A DNA stretch of 64,000 nt from Phocoena phocoena (GCF_963924675.1 NC_089221.1:137992263-138056262); one strand, 5' to 3'; positions 35,102 to 46,239 are shown, counted from the first letter of the stretch. Notes: generated by a model not told the origin, from the sequence alone. A program made the numbers and translations.

Positions 35102-35179
35102 TGGGTTTGTAATTGTTAAGAGAAGAATATGCTTAAGTTTTGGGTTTGTAATTGTTAAGAGAAGAATGTGCTTAAGTTT
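35102..35179. repeat. 39-bp tandem duplication in LTR U3
   Basis: Two copies (35102-35140, 35141-35179) start TGGGTTTGTAATTGTTAAGA and differ at a single base (AAGAATATGC versus AAGAATGTGC). Tandem U3 repeats in retroviruses often serve as enhancers, but here that is inference. Confidence 0.95.
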
Positions 35180-35477
35180 GTACCTTGATTAATGGCCTGA
35201 TTGAGTAGAATGTGCAAATACAAGAACATCTGCTTTTAAGAAAGGTGAAGAAACCGCAAACAGAATTCCAGACCTAGATGTGACCAAGATATACCTAACC
35301 ACAGGGGACGAAAGAGACCACAGGAAATAAGAAGATTACCTGATCATAAAACCTGCCTAACCTGCTGATATAATCTTTTGATGTAAATGACCTTTGGTTT
35401 TACTGTTGTGTACCTTTATTTTGTGACTTTGGTATGAGAACTGGAATGTTAAGATTGAAAGTGAGATTGCCTCACAG

Positions 35478-35484
35478 TATAAAA
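35478..35484 (+). promoter_or_regulatory. LTR TATA box
   Basis: TATAAAA lies 18 bp before the AATAAA signal. It would start transcription near 35505-35515, placing the U3/R border there. Confidence 0.7.
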
Positions 35485-35501
35485 AGCTTCGGAATTGTAA
35501 C

Positions 35502-35507
35502 AATAAA
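35502..35507 (+). terminator. LTR polyadenylation signal
   Basis: AATAAA sits close to the TATA box, so R is very short, as in some betaretroviruses. The downstream 'GAGGTGTCTTGCGTTCTGTC' is GT-rich, as expected after a cleavage site. Confidence 0.7.
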
Positions 35508-35738
35508 TTGGCAGATCCTCGCATCCTCTGAGGTGTCTTGCGTTCTGTCCACGCCGACTCCGTCTCCCCTTTGGGTGAAACCTGTCCTGCTGGGGCTGGT
35601 CCCCGGCAAGAAGCCACCGCAATGAGAAGCCTGGGCACGGCAAGAGAGTGGCCCACGCTCACTGCAACAAGAGAAAGCCTGTGCGCAGCAACAAAGACCC
35701 AACACAGCCAAAAAAAAAAAAAAAAAAAAGATTACCTA

Positions 35739-36235
35739 CTCTACAACCTGAAACATCCTAAAAAACTGCAGGTCATTTTAAAAAAAATCTATAGTGATTC
35801 CCCAAATTTGACAAAATTTTGAACTTAAATACACTTTTCTAAACTACCTGTATTAAAAAAAAGTTTTTATCAAATTATAAGAAAAGCTGAATTGTCTTTC
35901 TATTTTCTCTGAAGAAAGTAATAAGGTAAAATTGTTACCCTATGAAGGGGTAATCCAAGAATAGACAGCTAAAAAGTGCAGAAATGGAAAATTGTAGGGG
36001 GTGTGATGGGTAGTGAATTCATATGATTTTTCTCAATTTTCTTGATTTAATGGTATTTAGAGTTATTTCTTGTCTTTTAAATTTTATAACCTGCTGGGAT
36101 TTATTTTCTCCTAGTCAATAATTATTCATTCTTAACTTTGATTTATAATTTACTATTTTTTTTCTTAGCTCACACCTCCCAAAATGAATTAAGCTTTAAG
36201 CAGCACAGCATCTGGATCTGCCTGTGCCCACTAGA
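35739..36235. other. Unassigned AT-rich stretch
   Basis: No gene or repeat that I can name. It may be old L1 text, as on both sides. Confidence 0.4.
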
Positions 36236-36239
36236 ATTG

Positions 36240-36621
36240 ACTTGTATTAAAATACTAAAAATAGTAAAGGTTAGTAGGATGTGGAACAACTGACACTCCC
36301 ATACAACCCTGGTGGAAGTGTAAATTGGAATGACTGCCTTAGAATACTACTTAGCAGTATCTACTAAAGTTGAGATAGCCATACCCTATGACTAAGGAAT
36401 TCCACTCCTAAATATATACCTACCAGAAACACACATATGTGTACTAAAAGCTATGTTTGAAACTATTCATAGGAACATTACTGATAATAGCTCCAAACTG
36501 GAAATAACACAAATTTCCATCAATAGTAGAATATATAAATAAATTGTACACTCACACAGTAGAAAACCAAACAGAAATGGAAATAAATAACTGTTACACG
36601 TAACAGTACGAATGAATTTCA
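36240..36621 (+). mobile_element. Old L1 ORF2 C-terminus, left half of third split element
   Basis: 'TGACACTCCCATACAACCCT', 'GACTAAGGAATTCCACTCCT' and 'ACTGATAATAGCTCCAAACT' match the order of the ORF2 end. The text stops at 'GAATGAATTTCACAGAC' and resumes near 37173 with 'CATCACATTGAGCAAAAAAG'. Confidence 0.7.
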
Positions 36622-37172
36622 CAGACCAGACTTTTCCAAACTTTCTCAGGTCATTATTGTCTCAGAAAAAATTTTAAAGTGCCACTACACCAAAAGAAAA
36701 ATATTACAGTCCCAATTATTAAGTAGTTATGTCACAACTTAATAAATATTTGTGTCCTAACAACTTAGCAGTCATGTTAAAAAGTACACATAAATTGAAA
36801 GAAAAAACTAATATTTTAATTTCATCCTTAAATAACCACAGTAACGTACTAAAGGGATGTGTATTCCTGCTAGGCATTGCACAGCTTCTCAAATCTTGGA
36901 ATCATGTTGGATACTACCACCCTAATTTTTTTTCCACAGTGATTTCTGTACATACTTGCTTTTAATTACAGCTTGAATGTTACCTTTGAATGTTTGCAAA
37001 GCTACGACACCAAGAAATGTAGTACAACTTAATGTGGAAACTGAACTGTCATGAAGTATTACTTTGTTCACTGTCTGACAGATGTTAAGCATTATGATGT
37101 TTCTGTAAAATTTACAAATACCCTGCAGTGCCCTGCGATGCACTGCTACACAGTTTGGGAACCACTATTGTA
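36622..37172. mobile_element. hAT-like (Charlie-type) non-autonomous DNA transposon
   Basis: About 550 bp interrupts an L1. Its ends form a diverged inverted repeat: left 'CAGACTTTTCCAAACTTTC', right 'CACAGTTTGGGAACCACTAT'. The pattern 'CAGxGxTTxCCAAACT...AGTTTGGGAACCACTG' is common to Charlie-family elements. No transposase frame is present. An 8-bp TSD is not clean, consistent with age. Confidence 0.55.
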
Positions 37173-37457
37173 GACATCACATTGAGCAAAAAAGCCAGAC
37201 ACGAAGGCATGTATGAGTGTGATTCCATTCGTATAAGATTTCAAGGACAGGCAAATTTAATCCTCGATGTTAGAAATCAGGATCTTGGTTACACTTGTGA
37301 AGAGGGAGAGGGCCATAATTGGGAAAGGGCGTATCAGGACCTCAGGAAAGCTCGTAAGAACATTCTATTTCTTGACCTAGTGGTGGCTTCTTGATCAAAT
37401 GACTAAGCAGGAGTGTTCGTCTTGTTATAATTCACTGAGCTGTATATGCAAGGTTAG

Positions 37458-37498
<41 letters not shown>

Positions 37499-37525
37499 AA
37501 TTATACGTGAATAAAAAGGTTTTTT
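37173..37525 (+). mobile_element. Old L1 ORF2 end and 3'UTR, right half of third split element
   Basis: 'TGAGTGTGATTCCATTCGTA' and 'AAGGACAGGCAAATTTAATC' continue the L1. The 3'UTR passes a (TG)n tract (37465-37496) and ends 'ATACGTGAATAAAAAGGTTT'. Confidence 0.75.
37465..37496. repeat. (TG)n microsatellite
   Basis: About 16 TG units within the 3'UTR of the old L1. Confidence 0.95.
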
Positions 37526-37638
37526 TAAATAGAAAAAAAACAAAATATAAGAAATTACCCCTTAAGGGTGAAGCCCTTTCTGATACCCTAGCCAAATCTT
37601 TTGTTTTCCTTTAGAGCGTTATCTCCTAGTCTACATTT

Positions 37639-37884
37639 TTTTTTTTTTTTTTTTTTTTGCGGTACGCGGGCCTCTCACTGTTGTGGCCTCTCCCGTTGCA
37701 GAGCACAGGCTCCGGACGCGCAGGCTCCGGACGCGCAGGCTCAGCGGCCATGGCTCACGGGCCCAGCCGCTCCGCGACATGTGGGATCTTCCCGGACCGG
37801 GGCACGAACCCGTGTTCCCTGCATCGGCAGGCAGACTCTCAACCACTGCGCCACCAGGGAAGCCCAAGGAAGCCCAGGGAAGCC
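37639..37884 (-). mobile_element. CHR-2-like SINE with internal duplications
   Basis: The plus strand starts with a T-run and 'GCGGTACGCGGGCCTCTCAC' and ends with 'CCACCAGGGAAGCCC'. A 15-bp unit (CAGGCTCCGGACGCG) is tandemly duplicated at 37706-37735, and the head end 'GGAAGCCC' is repeated three times (37857-37884). A 16-bp TSD with one mismatch: CTCCTAGTCTACATTT (37623-37638) and CTCCTAGTCAACATTT (37885-37900). Confidence 0.93.
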
Positions 37885-37904
37885 CTCCTAGTCAACATTT
37901 ATGT

Positions 37905-38035
37905 GCTTATCTGTGGTATCTCTGGCTAGACTGTGAGCTCCTGGAGGATAGGGGCCATGTCTCATTTATCTCTAATTTCCTAGTGCTTCAAACATGACAA
38001 CACAGAAGGTGGGTAATTATTGTGAAATAAAGAAC
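37905..38035 (+). mobile_element. LINE L2 3' end
   Basis: 'GACTGTGAGCTCCTGGAGGA', 'TAGGGGCCATGTCTCATTTA' and 'CCTAGTGCTTCAAACATGA' have the L2 terminal order. Confidence 0.75.
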
Positions 38036-38169
38036 AGTTGTTCAAAATAAACGTACAAACTCTCGTCTTTTTCTCTATCTGCTGTCTTTTCTCTGTCTCA
38101 TTCAAATGCCCCGAGTGATGTTCTGTGTATGACACACCTGTGACTTTCCTTTTTAAAATTCCCTATTTT

Positions 38170-38224
38170 CTAACACACCATTGTAAAGCAATTATACTCC
38201 AATAAAGATGTAAAAAAATAAAAT
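38170..38224 (+). mobile_element. 55-bp L1 3'-end stub with perfect TSD
   Basis: It holds only TAACACACCATTGTAAAGCA, TTATACTCCAATAAAGATG and an A-rich tail. A perfect 15-bp direct repeat, AAAATTCCCTATTTT, flanks it (38155-38169, 38225-38239). Confidence 0.95.
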
Positions 38225-38239
38225 AAAATTCCCTATTTT

Positions 38240-38995
38240 ATGATATTCATTTCTCATCTCCAAAGGATACATTTTTAAAGGGACAGAAACACACACCCAC
38301 ACAAGCCGACATACCCACATTCTCTTTTAAGAATTTATTTATATACATTATAGACTTCTAATGTTACTCAGTGCAGTCCACGGACCAGTGCCAGTCCATG
38401 AACGGTTGATTACTGGTTTACAGCAAGTTAAACACAGAAATTGAGTATATATGTTTAGAAACGAGTACATCAACTTAACCCTACTAAGATATCTGAACAT
38501 GTGATTGGGAAATTTGCCTTACAGATGACATGAGTTATGTTCTTGTCATTCATAGTAGAACTAGTTATTGGTTGAACATGGATTGGACAAAAAACAAAAA
38601 AACACTGGTCCTTTTCCATGAATAGTTGTTAACGCTCTGCCATTGACTATGAGAGCTGGAAAAGACCCATCCCATTATTTTACTAGTGGGGAAACTGAGA
38701 CCTAGAGCTTACACAGTTCCTGATTGCCAAGCTAGTGGTCTTTATACTCTAATGCCATCCACATTCCTTATATTAACAAAAAGATTCAAAGATAAAATCA
38801 ACATTATTACTGCTATTGTTACTGGCAGTAGCAACTGTAGCTGCTGTTTACCCACATTCAATGTTTATTAGCCAGAACCACATGAAATGGTTATTTATAC
38901 ATGTAAAAACTGTCAAGTGTCTATAATTTCACATGGTTCAACTCATATGAAACGCTGACGTATGAAACAATGCCAAGTGTTTTTAAGCCTTAAAG
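38240..38995. other. Unassigned non-coding stretch
   Basis: The part near 38370-38430 ('GTCCACGGACCAGTGCCAGT') resembles old DNA-transposon text but I cannot name it. No gene is supported. Confidence 0.4.
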
Positions 38996-38999
38996 AAGA

Positions 39000-39390
39000 G
39001 GCATCTGGAGCCAGAGTATGTGTTGCTTGGCAAGTTAGTGGAGTTCTCTCTGGGGCCTGTTCCCACGTCCCTAACCTGAAGCTAGTCATTGTACCCACTT
39101 CAGATATTTATTGAGGCTTAAATGATCCTAGCCTTGGAAGAGCACCTACCTGGCGGGAAGTAAGTGCTTACTGAGTGTTAGCTTTTCCGATCAATCAAGG
39201 AGATGATGTTAAAATAATCTAAGAACAAGCCTGTGAAATAGAAACATATTATCCTCAGTTTATAGATGAGGAGACCAGAGCTTTAAGAGAACATAGTAAC
39301 CTGAACCTTTGTCCATCTGAGTTCAAGCACGTGCCCTGTGTCTTACATACTAATTTTCAATTAAGTGACAGCTGAATCAAGTTGAATAAC
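39000..39390. repeat. MIR-like fragments
   Basis: Two blocks: 39000-39180 ('GGCAAGTTAGTGGAGTTCTC', 'AGTAAGTGCTTACTGAGTGT') and 39225-39360 ('TATCCTCAGTTTATAGATGA', 'AGTTCAAGCACGTGCC'). Both have MIR/L2-like order but are diverged. Confidence 0.5.
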
Positions 39391-41095
39391 CGCATTAGGG
39401 TGTTTCATTAGAATTGCCAATATTTGAGCAGATCAACCTTCTGGGACTCTTTAATAGTTATATCAAAGAAAGTGCAAGCTTTATTATATTCTGATTAAGA
39501 GAAGCTAATTTCAGCATTTTTCCTCATTTTTAGGTCTCCTGATGGACAGGAATGCTGTGAGCAATAAACAAGCTAATGGTTACCACGTCTGATTTCCTAA
39601 TAGTCCAATCCTGTAGTAACCCCTTAGGTATTTCATTCACCTTCCAGTGGGCCCCCAAATCCCAACAGCACCATCTCCTGGATGCTGAGAAGGGAAAACT
39701 CCACGTGGCACCTGCGCCTGGAACCCGAGCTGTTCAACTTGGTCAGCATTTTGTACAACACCAAAAAAACAGTGTCATCTCGTTTTCTCCTTAAACAGAA
39801 TAACTAGTCGAGAAACTCCCTTGAGAAGCAACAAGATATGATTGAATTTTTCAGAATTTTCTATTATTCTATCAAGTTCACCTGACAGCAAAGGACAAGC
39901 TGCCTTTCACATAAGCGAATGCATCAGCAGTTCAGAAGGAAAAACATGGGTTATTAAGTAGGAACGAGTTTCTCTGAATATATTTATACCAACTCATGGA
40001 AACCATTCTCTTCAGAAACCTCTGTGACTATCTGTTTTCTAGTCTCAGTAGTGCTTTAAGGTTGACAGATGATAATAAAATACAATGAAATTACCTCTGA
40101 GTTCTGAAATGTACATCAGCTTGTACGTTCCTCATGACTTGATTTTTTCTTTTTCCAACATGGCTCATCCATGAGCCATAGTTTCAATACTATTCCCAAG
40201 CACTCAAGGTTTATGTCTGTGGAATACAGCTACTTAGACCTACACCATGTTTATATAAAGGTAAAGAATACAGAAATTATATATATGTGTATACGTATAC
40301 ATACACACATATACAATGTACATGTATATACCTATTAGCTAAGAGCTAGAAGGGGCCTTTGAAATCATCAAGTCTCCTTTGTTGTCTTATAAATGACTCT
40401 GAAACCCAGAAAGCAATGCTATTCTGAAGGCTACACAGCAAACTGGCTTCTAAATAAAGCTTGAGGGAACAAGTATGTAGCAAGCACCTACCATATTCTG
40501 AGGATTGCAGCAAGCATTTTCTATACATTAAGTTCTCATAACATTTCTATGATGTCAGCATCACCATTCTCATTTGATACATGAAAAAACTGAGACTATG
40601 TAGCTAATAATCGCCACAAGTGGAATTAAAGCACTGGTGTAACTGAGTTCTTTTCAGTACACCAGTGTTTCTCCGAATGCACTCACGCCCACAACCCGGT
40701 TTTTTGCCATATCCACACACCAAATATATGATTGTTTTCTAAACCTTTTCTTTAAATAGACTAAACATTTATAAAGGAAACTTTTTATCACCACCTAAGT
40801 GTAAAACAAATATAATGTGCCATAAGTAGAAGACATTCGTAGAAGTAGATACAAACCAACCAAAATCTCGCTAAATTTTAGTTAGACTCTGCTGCTCCCT
40901 ACATTGGATTTGCATCCTTCTCTTTGTTGACAAAAGAGATTAGCAATGGTTAGAGAGGTATTAAAGGCCTGTCAACATCAAACTGAGATTTAAGGATCGA
41001 CAGAGAAAACTTTCACTATGTGATTCAGCTGTTTGACGGCACGTCAGAGAGTGACCTAAAGTCATCTTGTTCCTATCTCAGATAATTTTGAGTAC
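39391..41095. other. Unassigned non-coding stretch
   Basis: Mostly unique-looking sequence. A TA/CA-rich tract lies at about 40278-40332. A MIR-like piece may lie at 40490-40660. No supported gene. Confidence 0.45.
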
Positions 41096-41160
41096 TGTCC
41101 TGGTACCTACTCCTCACTTTGAGAAACACTGACGTACCTAAAGCACCTGGGCAGGTTCTC

Positions 41161-41347
41161 CAGGTCATGTTTCTCTAACTCGGGTCAATATCAGAATCAC
41201 CTAGAAGCTTCCTAAGAACTCAGATTTGAGTCTTCCCAAGTTTCTGACTCAGCATGTCTGGGGTAGAGCCTGAGAAATGGCATTTTTAATGAACTCCTGA
41301 GTAATGCTGAAATGATCTGGGCAGAAACAATGTCTAGAGAATCACTG
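41161..41347 (+). mobile_element. MER5A-like hAT MITE
   Basis: 'TATCAGAATCACCTAGAAGC', 'GAGTCTTCCCAAGTTTCTGA', 'CTCAGCATGTCTGGGGTAGA' and 'GAGAATCACTG' follow MER5A from end to end. An additional 'CTTTGAGAAACACTG' at 41117-41131 looks like the end of another such element. Confidence 0.8.
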
Positions 41348-41869
41348 CTCTGGGTTGTACTTGGGGTTGGGGGAAAGAGGTGGAGAATATACGGTGGCAT
41401 GTATGTGAAAATTTCGCCATCAAGTTTGATAGTAATTGCAGAGATCTGGTAGTTTTGTTGAAACAGGTAGATACAGCAAAGAAACCATGTATTCTTGTGT
41501 TCCTGTGTTGTTTCTTCAATCTAGTGAGTTCAAATTGATACCACACCACATCAGAGCAGCCTGCAGTAACTTCGGTTGAGGGATAGAAATGCCTCCGCCA
41601 GGCCCAATAATTCAGGTCATTTCCAGGTGGCTTACTATCTGCAAGGCTCTTGGCTACTAGTAACAGCAGCCAGTGATCATTAATCCCAAAAGCAGAAAAT
41701 GAGACTCTCCTTCTTTCTTCCACACACTAAGACATTATATAACACTAATAAATGCCATGACAGTTACTATTCCCTCTCTTCTGGTTCCAATTAACAGTAA
41801 TGACTAATAATTATAAAATGCCTTTGTGAGCCAGTCATTGCATTGTACCAGGTGATTATATACACACCC

Positions 41870-41965
41870 ATACACACTCTCAATGCGAGGTTTGAGGAGC
41901 TAAGTAACTTATCTAAGGTCACACAAATAGTAGAACAGTGATTCAATTCTAATTTCGACGACTAT
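41870..41965. repeat. MIR-like fragment
   Basis: 'GAGGAGCTAAGTAACTTATC' and 'TAAGGTCACACAAATAGTAG' are MIR core antisense-type text. Confidence 0.55.
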
Positions 41966-43520
41966 TTTTTTTTCTACTAAGCCACCCCACTGCTACTGTT
42001 ACCACTCATTTGCTCAATCTTAATATAATTGTATTTTATAGAGAACTAAAAGAAGGAGAAAAGGCTGCAGATGCTTGAAACTTTTGAAAGAAAGTTTTAA
42101 AACGATGCCATTGAAAGGGAGAAATCAGTGATATTTAATCAGCAATGGAGGTAGAGCTCCCTAGGTTCGAGAGTGGAGGGATGTCTGACAAAGTCTTATT
42201 TTTCGGAGAGGGAATAAGTGGGTAAAACCAGTCTCAGAAATCCATCCTGTCTTAGCTTACTCTTGAGTCAAGAAGGAGATTTTTATTCCTCTCTGGAATG
42301 TCAAGGGCCATTTTGGAGAACAAGTCTGGTAGAATAACCAACACCGAATTGAGAGCCGTGAGCCTTGCTTGTTGTTTTGTCTCAGTAACTCAGACTTTGT
42401 TTTCCTGAGTCCCAGGTTCACCATCTGTAAACCAGACAGCTGGCCTAAGTTCCTTTCTCGGTTCTGCCTTTCAGAATGGCAGACTCCTTCAACTGGGTTT
42501 ACTGGCACCATATGCCTCAAAATGACAATGCCCATCTTTTAGCATAAGGGCAATATGGTTTGATTGCCAACTCAGCAGTGGGTTTCGACCTTCAGTCTTT
42601 CTATTAATCTACCCATATGTGAGGTTACCCTGCTACCTTCTTTGGAAGATACATGTTAACAACTGGAGGAGGGAATTTGAACCCTCTGAGGTAGAAATAC
42701 ACTTTAAATCCATATAAATAGAATTTAAGAAATGAATGATCTGATAAATTTTTTAAAAGTCACCAATGGCAATGAAATGGCTAATTCAGTAGGTGTTGTT
42801 AGGCGTAATTATAGTAACATCTGAAAAGAAAACAACATCTGTGATTTGCCCTATTAATGGTTTAATGTAGCAATGCATCTGTTACTGGAGTAACACTCCT
42901 AGCGATCTTCACTGTCTGTTTGCAAGATCTGGAAATAAAGAAAGGACTGTTGGAGAAGAAAGGAACAGGGTGCCAGGTTGGCTATTGTTGGTCAACTGCC
43001 TCCCCAGAATTTTGAATTCCCCTCCAGCTACCTCGACCAGAAGTGTGTAGAAAATTCAGAGGACAAGTGAGTTCCACCTTGCATATGAACTCCTGCAGGC
43101 TAAACAACTAGCTGCTCATAGTGATTTTTAAAAATTTACTTTTCATCTTGTGGTTAGATATGTTAGACGTTACCCCAGCCCTAATGGCATGCCTCAGTAG
43201 GATTTTACTAAAGGTACTCATCATGACTCGTATGAATGAGGCTTTTTTTTTCTGGGGGGAGGAGTTAATACTCAGGGAGTAAACTTATTTTCTTTAAACA
43301 TCAATTTTCTCCTTTGAACTCAAAGGAAATCCAGAAGTTCCCACCTATAGTCGAAATCCACTACAACGTGCCAGCTTCAGGGTATATCTAGATGAAATTG
43401 GGAAGCCATATAATAGTCTCACTCTTTTCCCTCAAAGCCGTATTTTCTCTCTGCTTTGAGAAACAGACACTAACTACATCTCCTTCTTCAGCCTGCAATG
43501 CCTGCAATGGATAAGTGCAG
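41966..43520. other. Mostly unassigned non-coding stretch
   Basis: A MIR-like piece is likely at about 42325-42500 ('CCCAGGTTCACCATCTGTAA'). The rest shows no repeat or exon that I can name. Confidence 0.45.
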
Positions 43521-43528
43521 GATAGATT

Positions 43529-43740
43529 TTTTTTTTTTTTTTTTTTTTGCGGTACACGGGCCTCTCACTGTTGTGGTCTCTCCCACTGCGGAACACAGGC
43601 TCCGGACGCGCAGGCTCAGCGGCCATGGCTCACGGGCCCAGCCGCTCCGCGACATGTGGGATCTTCCCGGACCGGGGCACGAACCCGTGTCCCCTGCATC
43701 GGCAGGCGGACTCTCAACCACTGCGCCACCAGAGAAGCCC
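43529..43740 (-). mobile_element. CHR-2-like SINE
   Basis: The T-run, 'GCGGTACACGGGCCTCTCAC' and 'GACTCTCAACCACTGCGCCA' with the end 'CCAGAGAAGCCC' identify it. Short flanking repeat TAGATT (43523-43528, 43741-43746). Open frames on both strands are artefacts of its GC-rich body. Confidence 0.93.
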
Positions 43741-43746
43741 TAGATT

Positions 43747-46235
43747 CTTTATCATAAAACGTATCCAGGTCCGTTCAAACTGCAAGCTCTACTGCATGAG
43801 GAAGCAGCATTTGCCAAAAGCTTATCCTAACGAAATCAACTGAAGAAAAATACAACATTCTGTTACAAAAGAAATGTGGATCTCACACTCAGCAAGGCAA
43901 ATCCAGTTTCAAATGTGGTATAAAGAAAAATGGTTATGTGTTGGGCCTGATTCAAAAGTTAGATTCAGTGAGCAGAGGAGGCAATGATTCCTCTATTATA
44001 TGGAAGGGACAAGTTGCTGTTACTCACCCCAGCAAAGATGACGTCCCTCCTGGGCGGGCTCCATTAGGAACTACAGAAAACAGGGCTTGAAAGTGGCATA
44101 TTTCTCTTGTGCTGCTTGGCTAAAATATCACTTTTCTCTCCTACGATATTTTTCATTTCTCTGATTATATCTGATGGTGTCAATGCGAGGCCTTAAGCTA
44201 ACACTCTCTTGGAAACTCAGAGAAGAAGAAGGCCTGGAAAGAAACAACTCTGACCAACAAAGGAGAAGGGACAAATAAGCTGCCTCACTAGAGCCCTGTG
44301 AGAAAGAAGAATAGCCTGACAGAGCGTGGAGCCCAGTCCCAGAACAGTGAAGGCAGTGTTCTCCGCTGGCTGCGCGTTTACATAGCACCATCACTGTTAG
44401 ACGTGGTTCTTGCATACATTTCTACTTTCTGTGAATCAGTGAGCCAGCAATATCAAAATTCATAAGTGATTGTACTCTCTGTATATGGTACAAAAAAGAC
44501 CGTCCGTTTACCTTTTGCAATGCATGTAATTAAGTGTGAGACAAATATAACCTTTGTTATACCTTTGTTTGGGGGCCTGGAATATAATTTAGTTGCTGGG
44601 TTTCAAGGGCACTTAAGAAAGAAAAGACTCTCTGCAGTGACTTTTATATGCATGCTGGTGATGAATTTGCCCTCAGAGCTTCAGAAGTCCCATTCTGCAG
44701 TAGTCATTGTTCTTACCGATTACTGTTTGATTATACAAAGTAAGGAAAGTGGGACCAATATATTGTATTTATGGATTATGTGAATACTTCAAACATACAG
44801 AAAATCAGAATTGTTTCTGGGCTGATTGAGAGCTTTGAGTCACACCCTTAAAAGGAAGTTTTCACGTATGATATATATATTTTTTTACTGAGTTGTCTGT
44901 TACTCAGCTAACTGGGGTGTTAGTTACTGGTGAGCCCATTAAAAAAAAAAGAGAGAAGGTAAAGGAAGCAACAAGCCTATTTTGAGGGTAGCAAAAGGGA
45001 AATATTAACAACCTTGGGAATAAAAGGAGGTGAAAAGAAATGAACATACTATCTAACTTCATGAAAACCTTTCCATATGACCTTGGTTGGTTGCTACGTT
45101 AACTGTGAACTTACATGTATGGTTGGATCCTATCAGACTACTAAGTAGAAGCACGGACATAAGAAACGTTTTAGAAGGGCTGAAGCATCCATAACGTCTA
45201 AACTTTGAATAGCTGTAAGGTACAAGGTAGGAATTTTTAAGAACATAAAGTCTGCCTAACAATTTGGACAGTCTAGAAGCTTTTCGAAAGGCACTTGGCG
45301 TCTCACAGACATCCATCTGCTAAAGAGAAGAGTGCTTTGCAAGTCCTAGTTTCCTTCCCTCCCTTTTCTCAGAGTCCTCTGGTTTCTTGGCACTAGTGTG
45401 ACCTAAAATCACAGATCTGGCTCATCACAGAGTGTTAGCATCAGAATTGAAGGCTGTTTTGCACATGTTTTGCATGTGCTGTGGGAGAGGACACCACTGT
45501 AAAGCTTAGAGAAGTTAATAGACCTGCTCAAGGCCACACAGGAAGTTGGTGGCAAAGACGGGACCGCAAACCACATCTCCTCACTCATAAAACCAGTGCT
45601 CTTCCCCTCACCACTTCCCCAGCAGAGAGAGGTGCATACAATTCTGGAACAAGAAGGTCTAGAGTATCTTGTGGACTATTATGCTGACCAATGGATAGAG
45701 AGTCCACAAAGCATAAGCCCATTTTCCAAGCTATTTAGAAACTGTAAATACTAACAGGCATTTGCCAAGTTATTTGCACGATGAAGTTGGAATTAAAAAT
45801 ATCACTGTCTGGCTAATTAGAACCCTCAAAACAAGTAATAGATAGCAAACACTATGTTCAGTTTTTGCTAGAGAGGCCATGTTTCTTTTGTCCAGCTGTT
45901 GGAATTCCCTAATAAATCATGTTGAAAGATCACACATCACAGAACTGTATGTAGTTCCCCTTTCCTGCCATTAGCTTTTCTACACTTAAGTGAGTCAATC
46001 ATTTTGTACGTATTTGCGTTTCTCATTGGCTGCACCATGCTCTTCATGCATGATTTTTAGAGTTTGTCACGGTTAGCCTTTATATTCTTGCTGCCCAAAA
46101 TTGCCAATGAAGAAGCAATGTTTGACAGAAACTTTTGCCCCCTTCATCTCCCACCCACCCACCCATACCATATACCCAGGATAAACTTCATAAGCTTAAG
46201 ACCAGTTATTTACTAAAGGCTGTGCAAATTTTAGT
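43747..46235. other. Mostly unassigned non-coding stretch
   Basis: A MIR-like piece lies at about 45490-45610 ('CTGCTCAAGGCCACACAGGA'). No exon is recognised. The 95-105-codon frames at 44128-44415 and 44466-44783 have no domain. Confidence 0.45.
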
Positions 46236-46239
46236 GGTA

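Larger units (their letters stand above)
34411..35608 (+). mobile_element. Solo LTR, class II (betaretrovirus-like), 1198 bp
   Basis: It begins TGTCGGGAGCC and ends GGTCCCCGGCA (TG...CA). A perfect 6-bp TSD, AGAAGC, flanks it (34405-34410, 35609-35614), and the interrupted SINE resumes exactly. A 6-bp duplication and a TGT(C/T)GGGAGCC start are typical of class II endogenous retroviruses. U3 is about 1.09 kb and carries an open frame (34499-35023) and a 39-bp tandem duplication (35102-35179). TATAAAA lies at 35478-35484 and AATAAA at 35502-35507, so R is short, and U5 is about 90 bp. No internal viral genes remain: recombination between the LTRs of a provirus probably left this copy. Confidence 0.92.
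34246..35727 (+). mobile_element. CHR-1-like SINE, split by an LTR
   Basis: The left part (34246-34410) has head GGGACTTCCCTGGTGGTGCA and B-box-like 'GGTTCGATCCCTGG'. The right part (35609-35727) runs 'AGAAGCCACCGCAATGAGAA' to 'AAGACCCAACACAGCC' and an A-tail. The 1198-bp LTR lies between them. The outer TSD has one mismatch (AAGACTACCTA 34235-34245; AAGATTACCTA 35728-35738). Confidence 0.92.

Noticed and set aside
37601..37997. Overlapping 78-104-codon frames on both strands
   Set aside because: They are translations of the GC-rich CHR-2-like SINE body. The same peptides recur at 22858-23221, 43488-43843, 48638-49029, 58518-58882 and 61784-62136.
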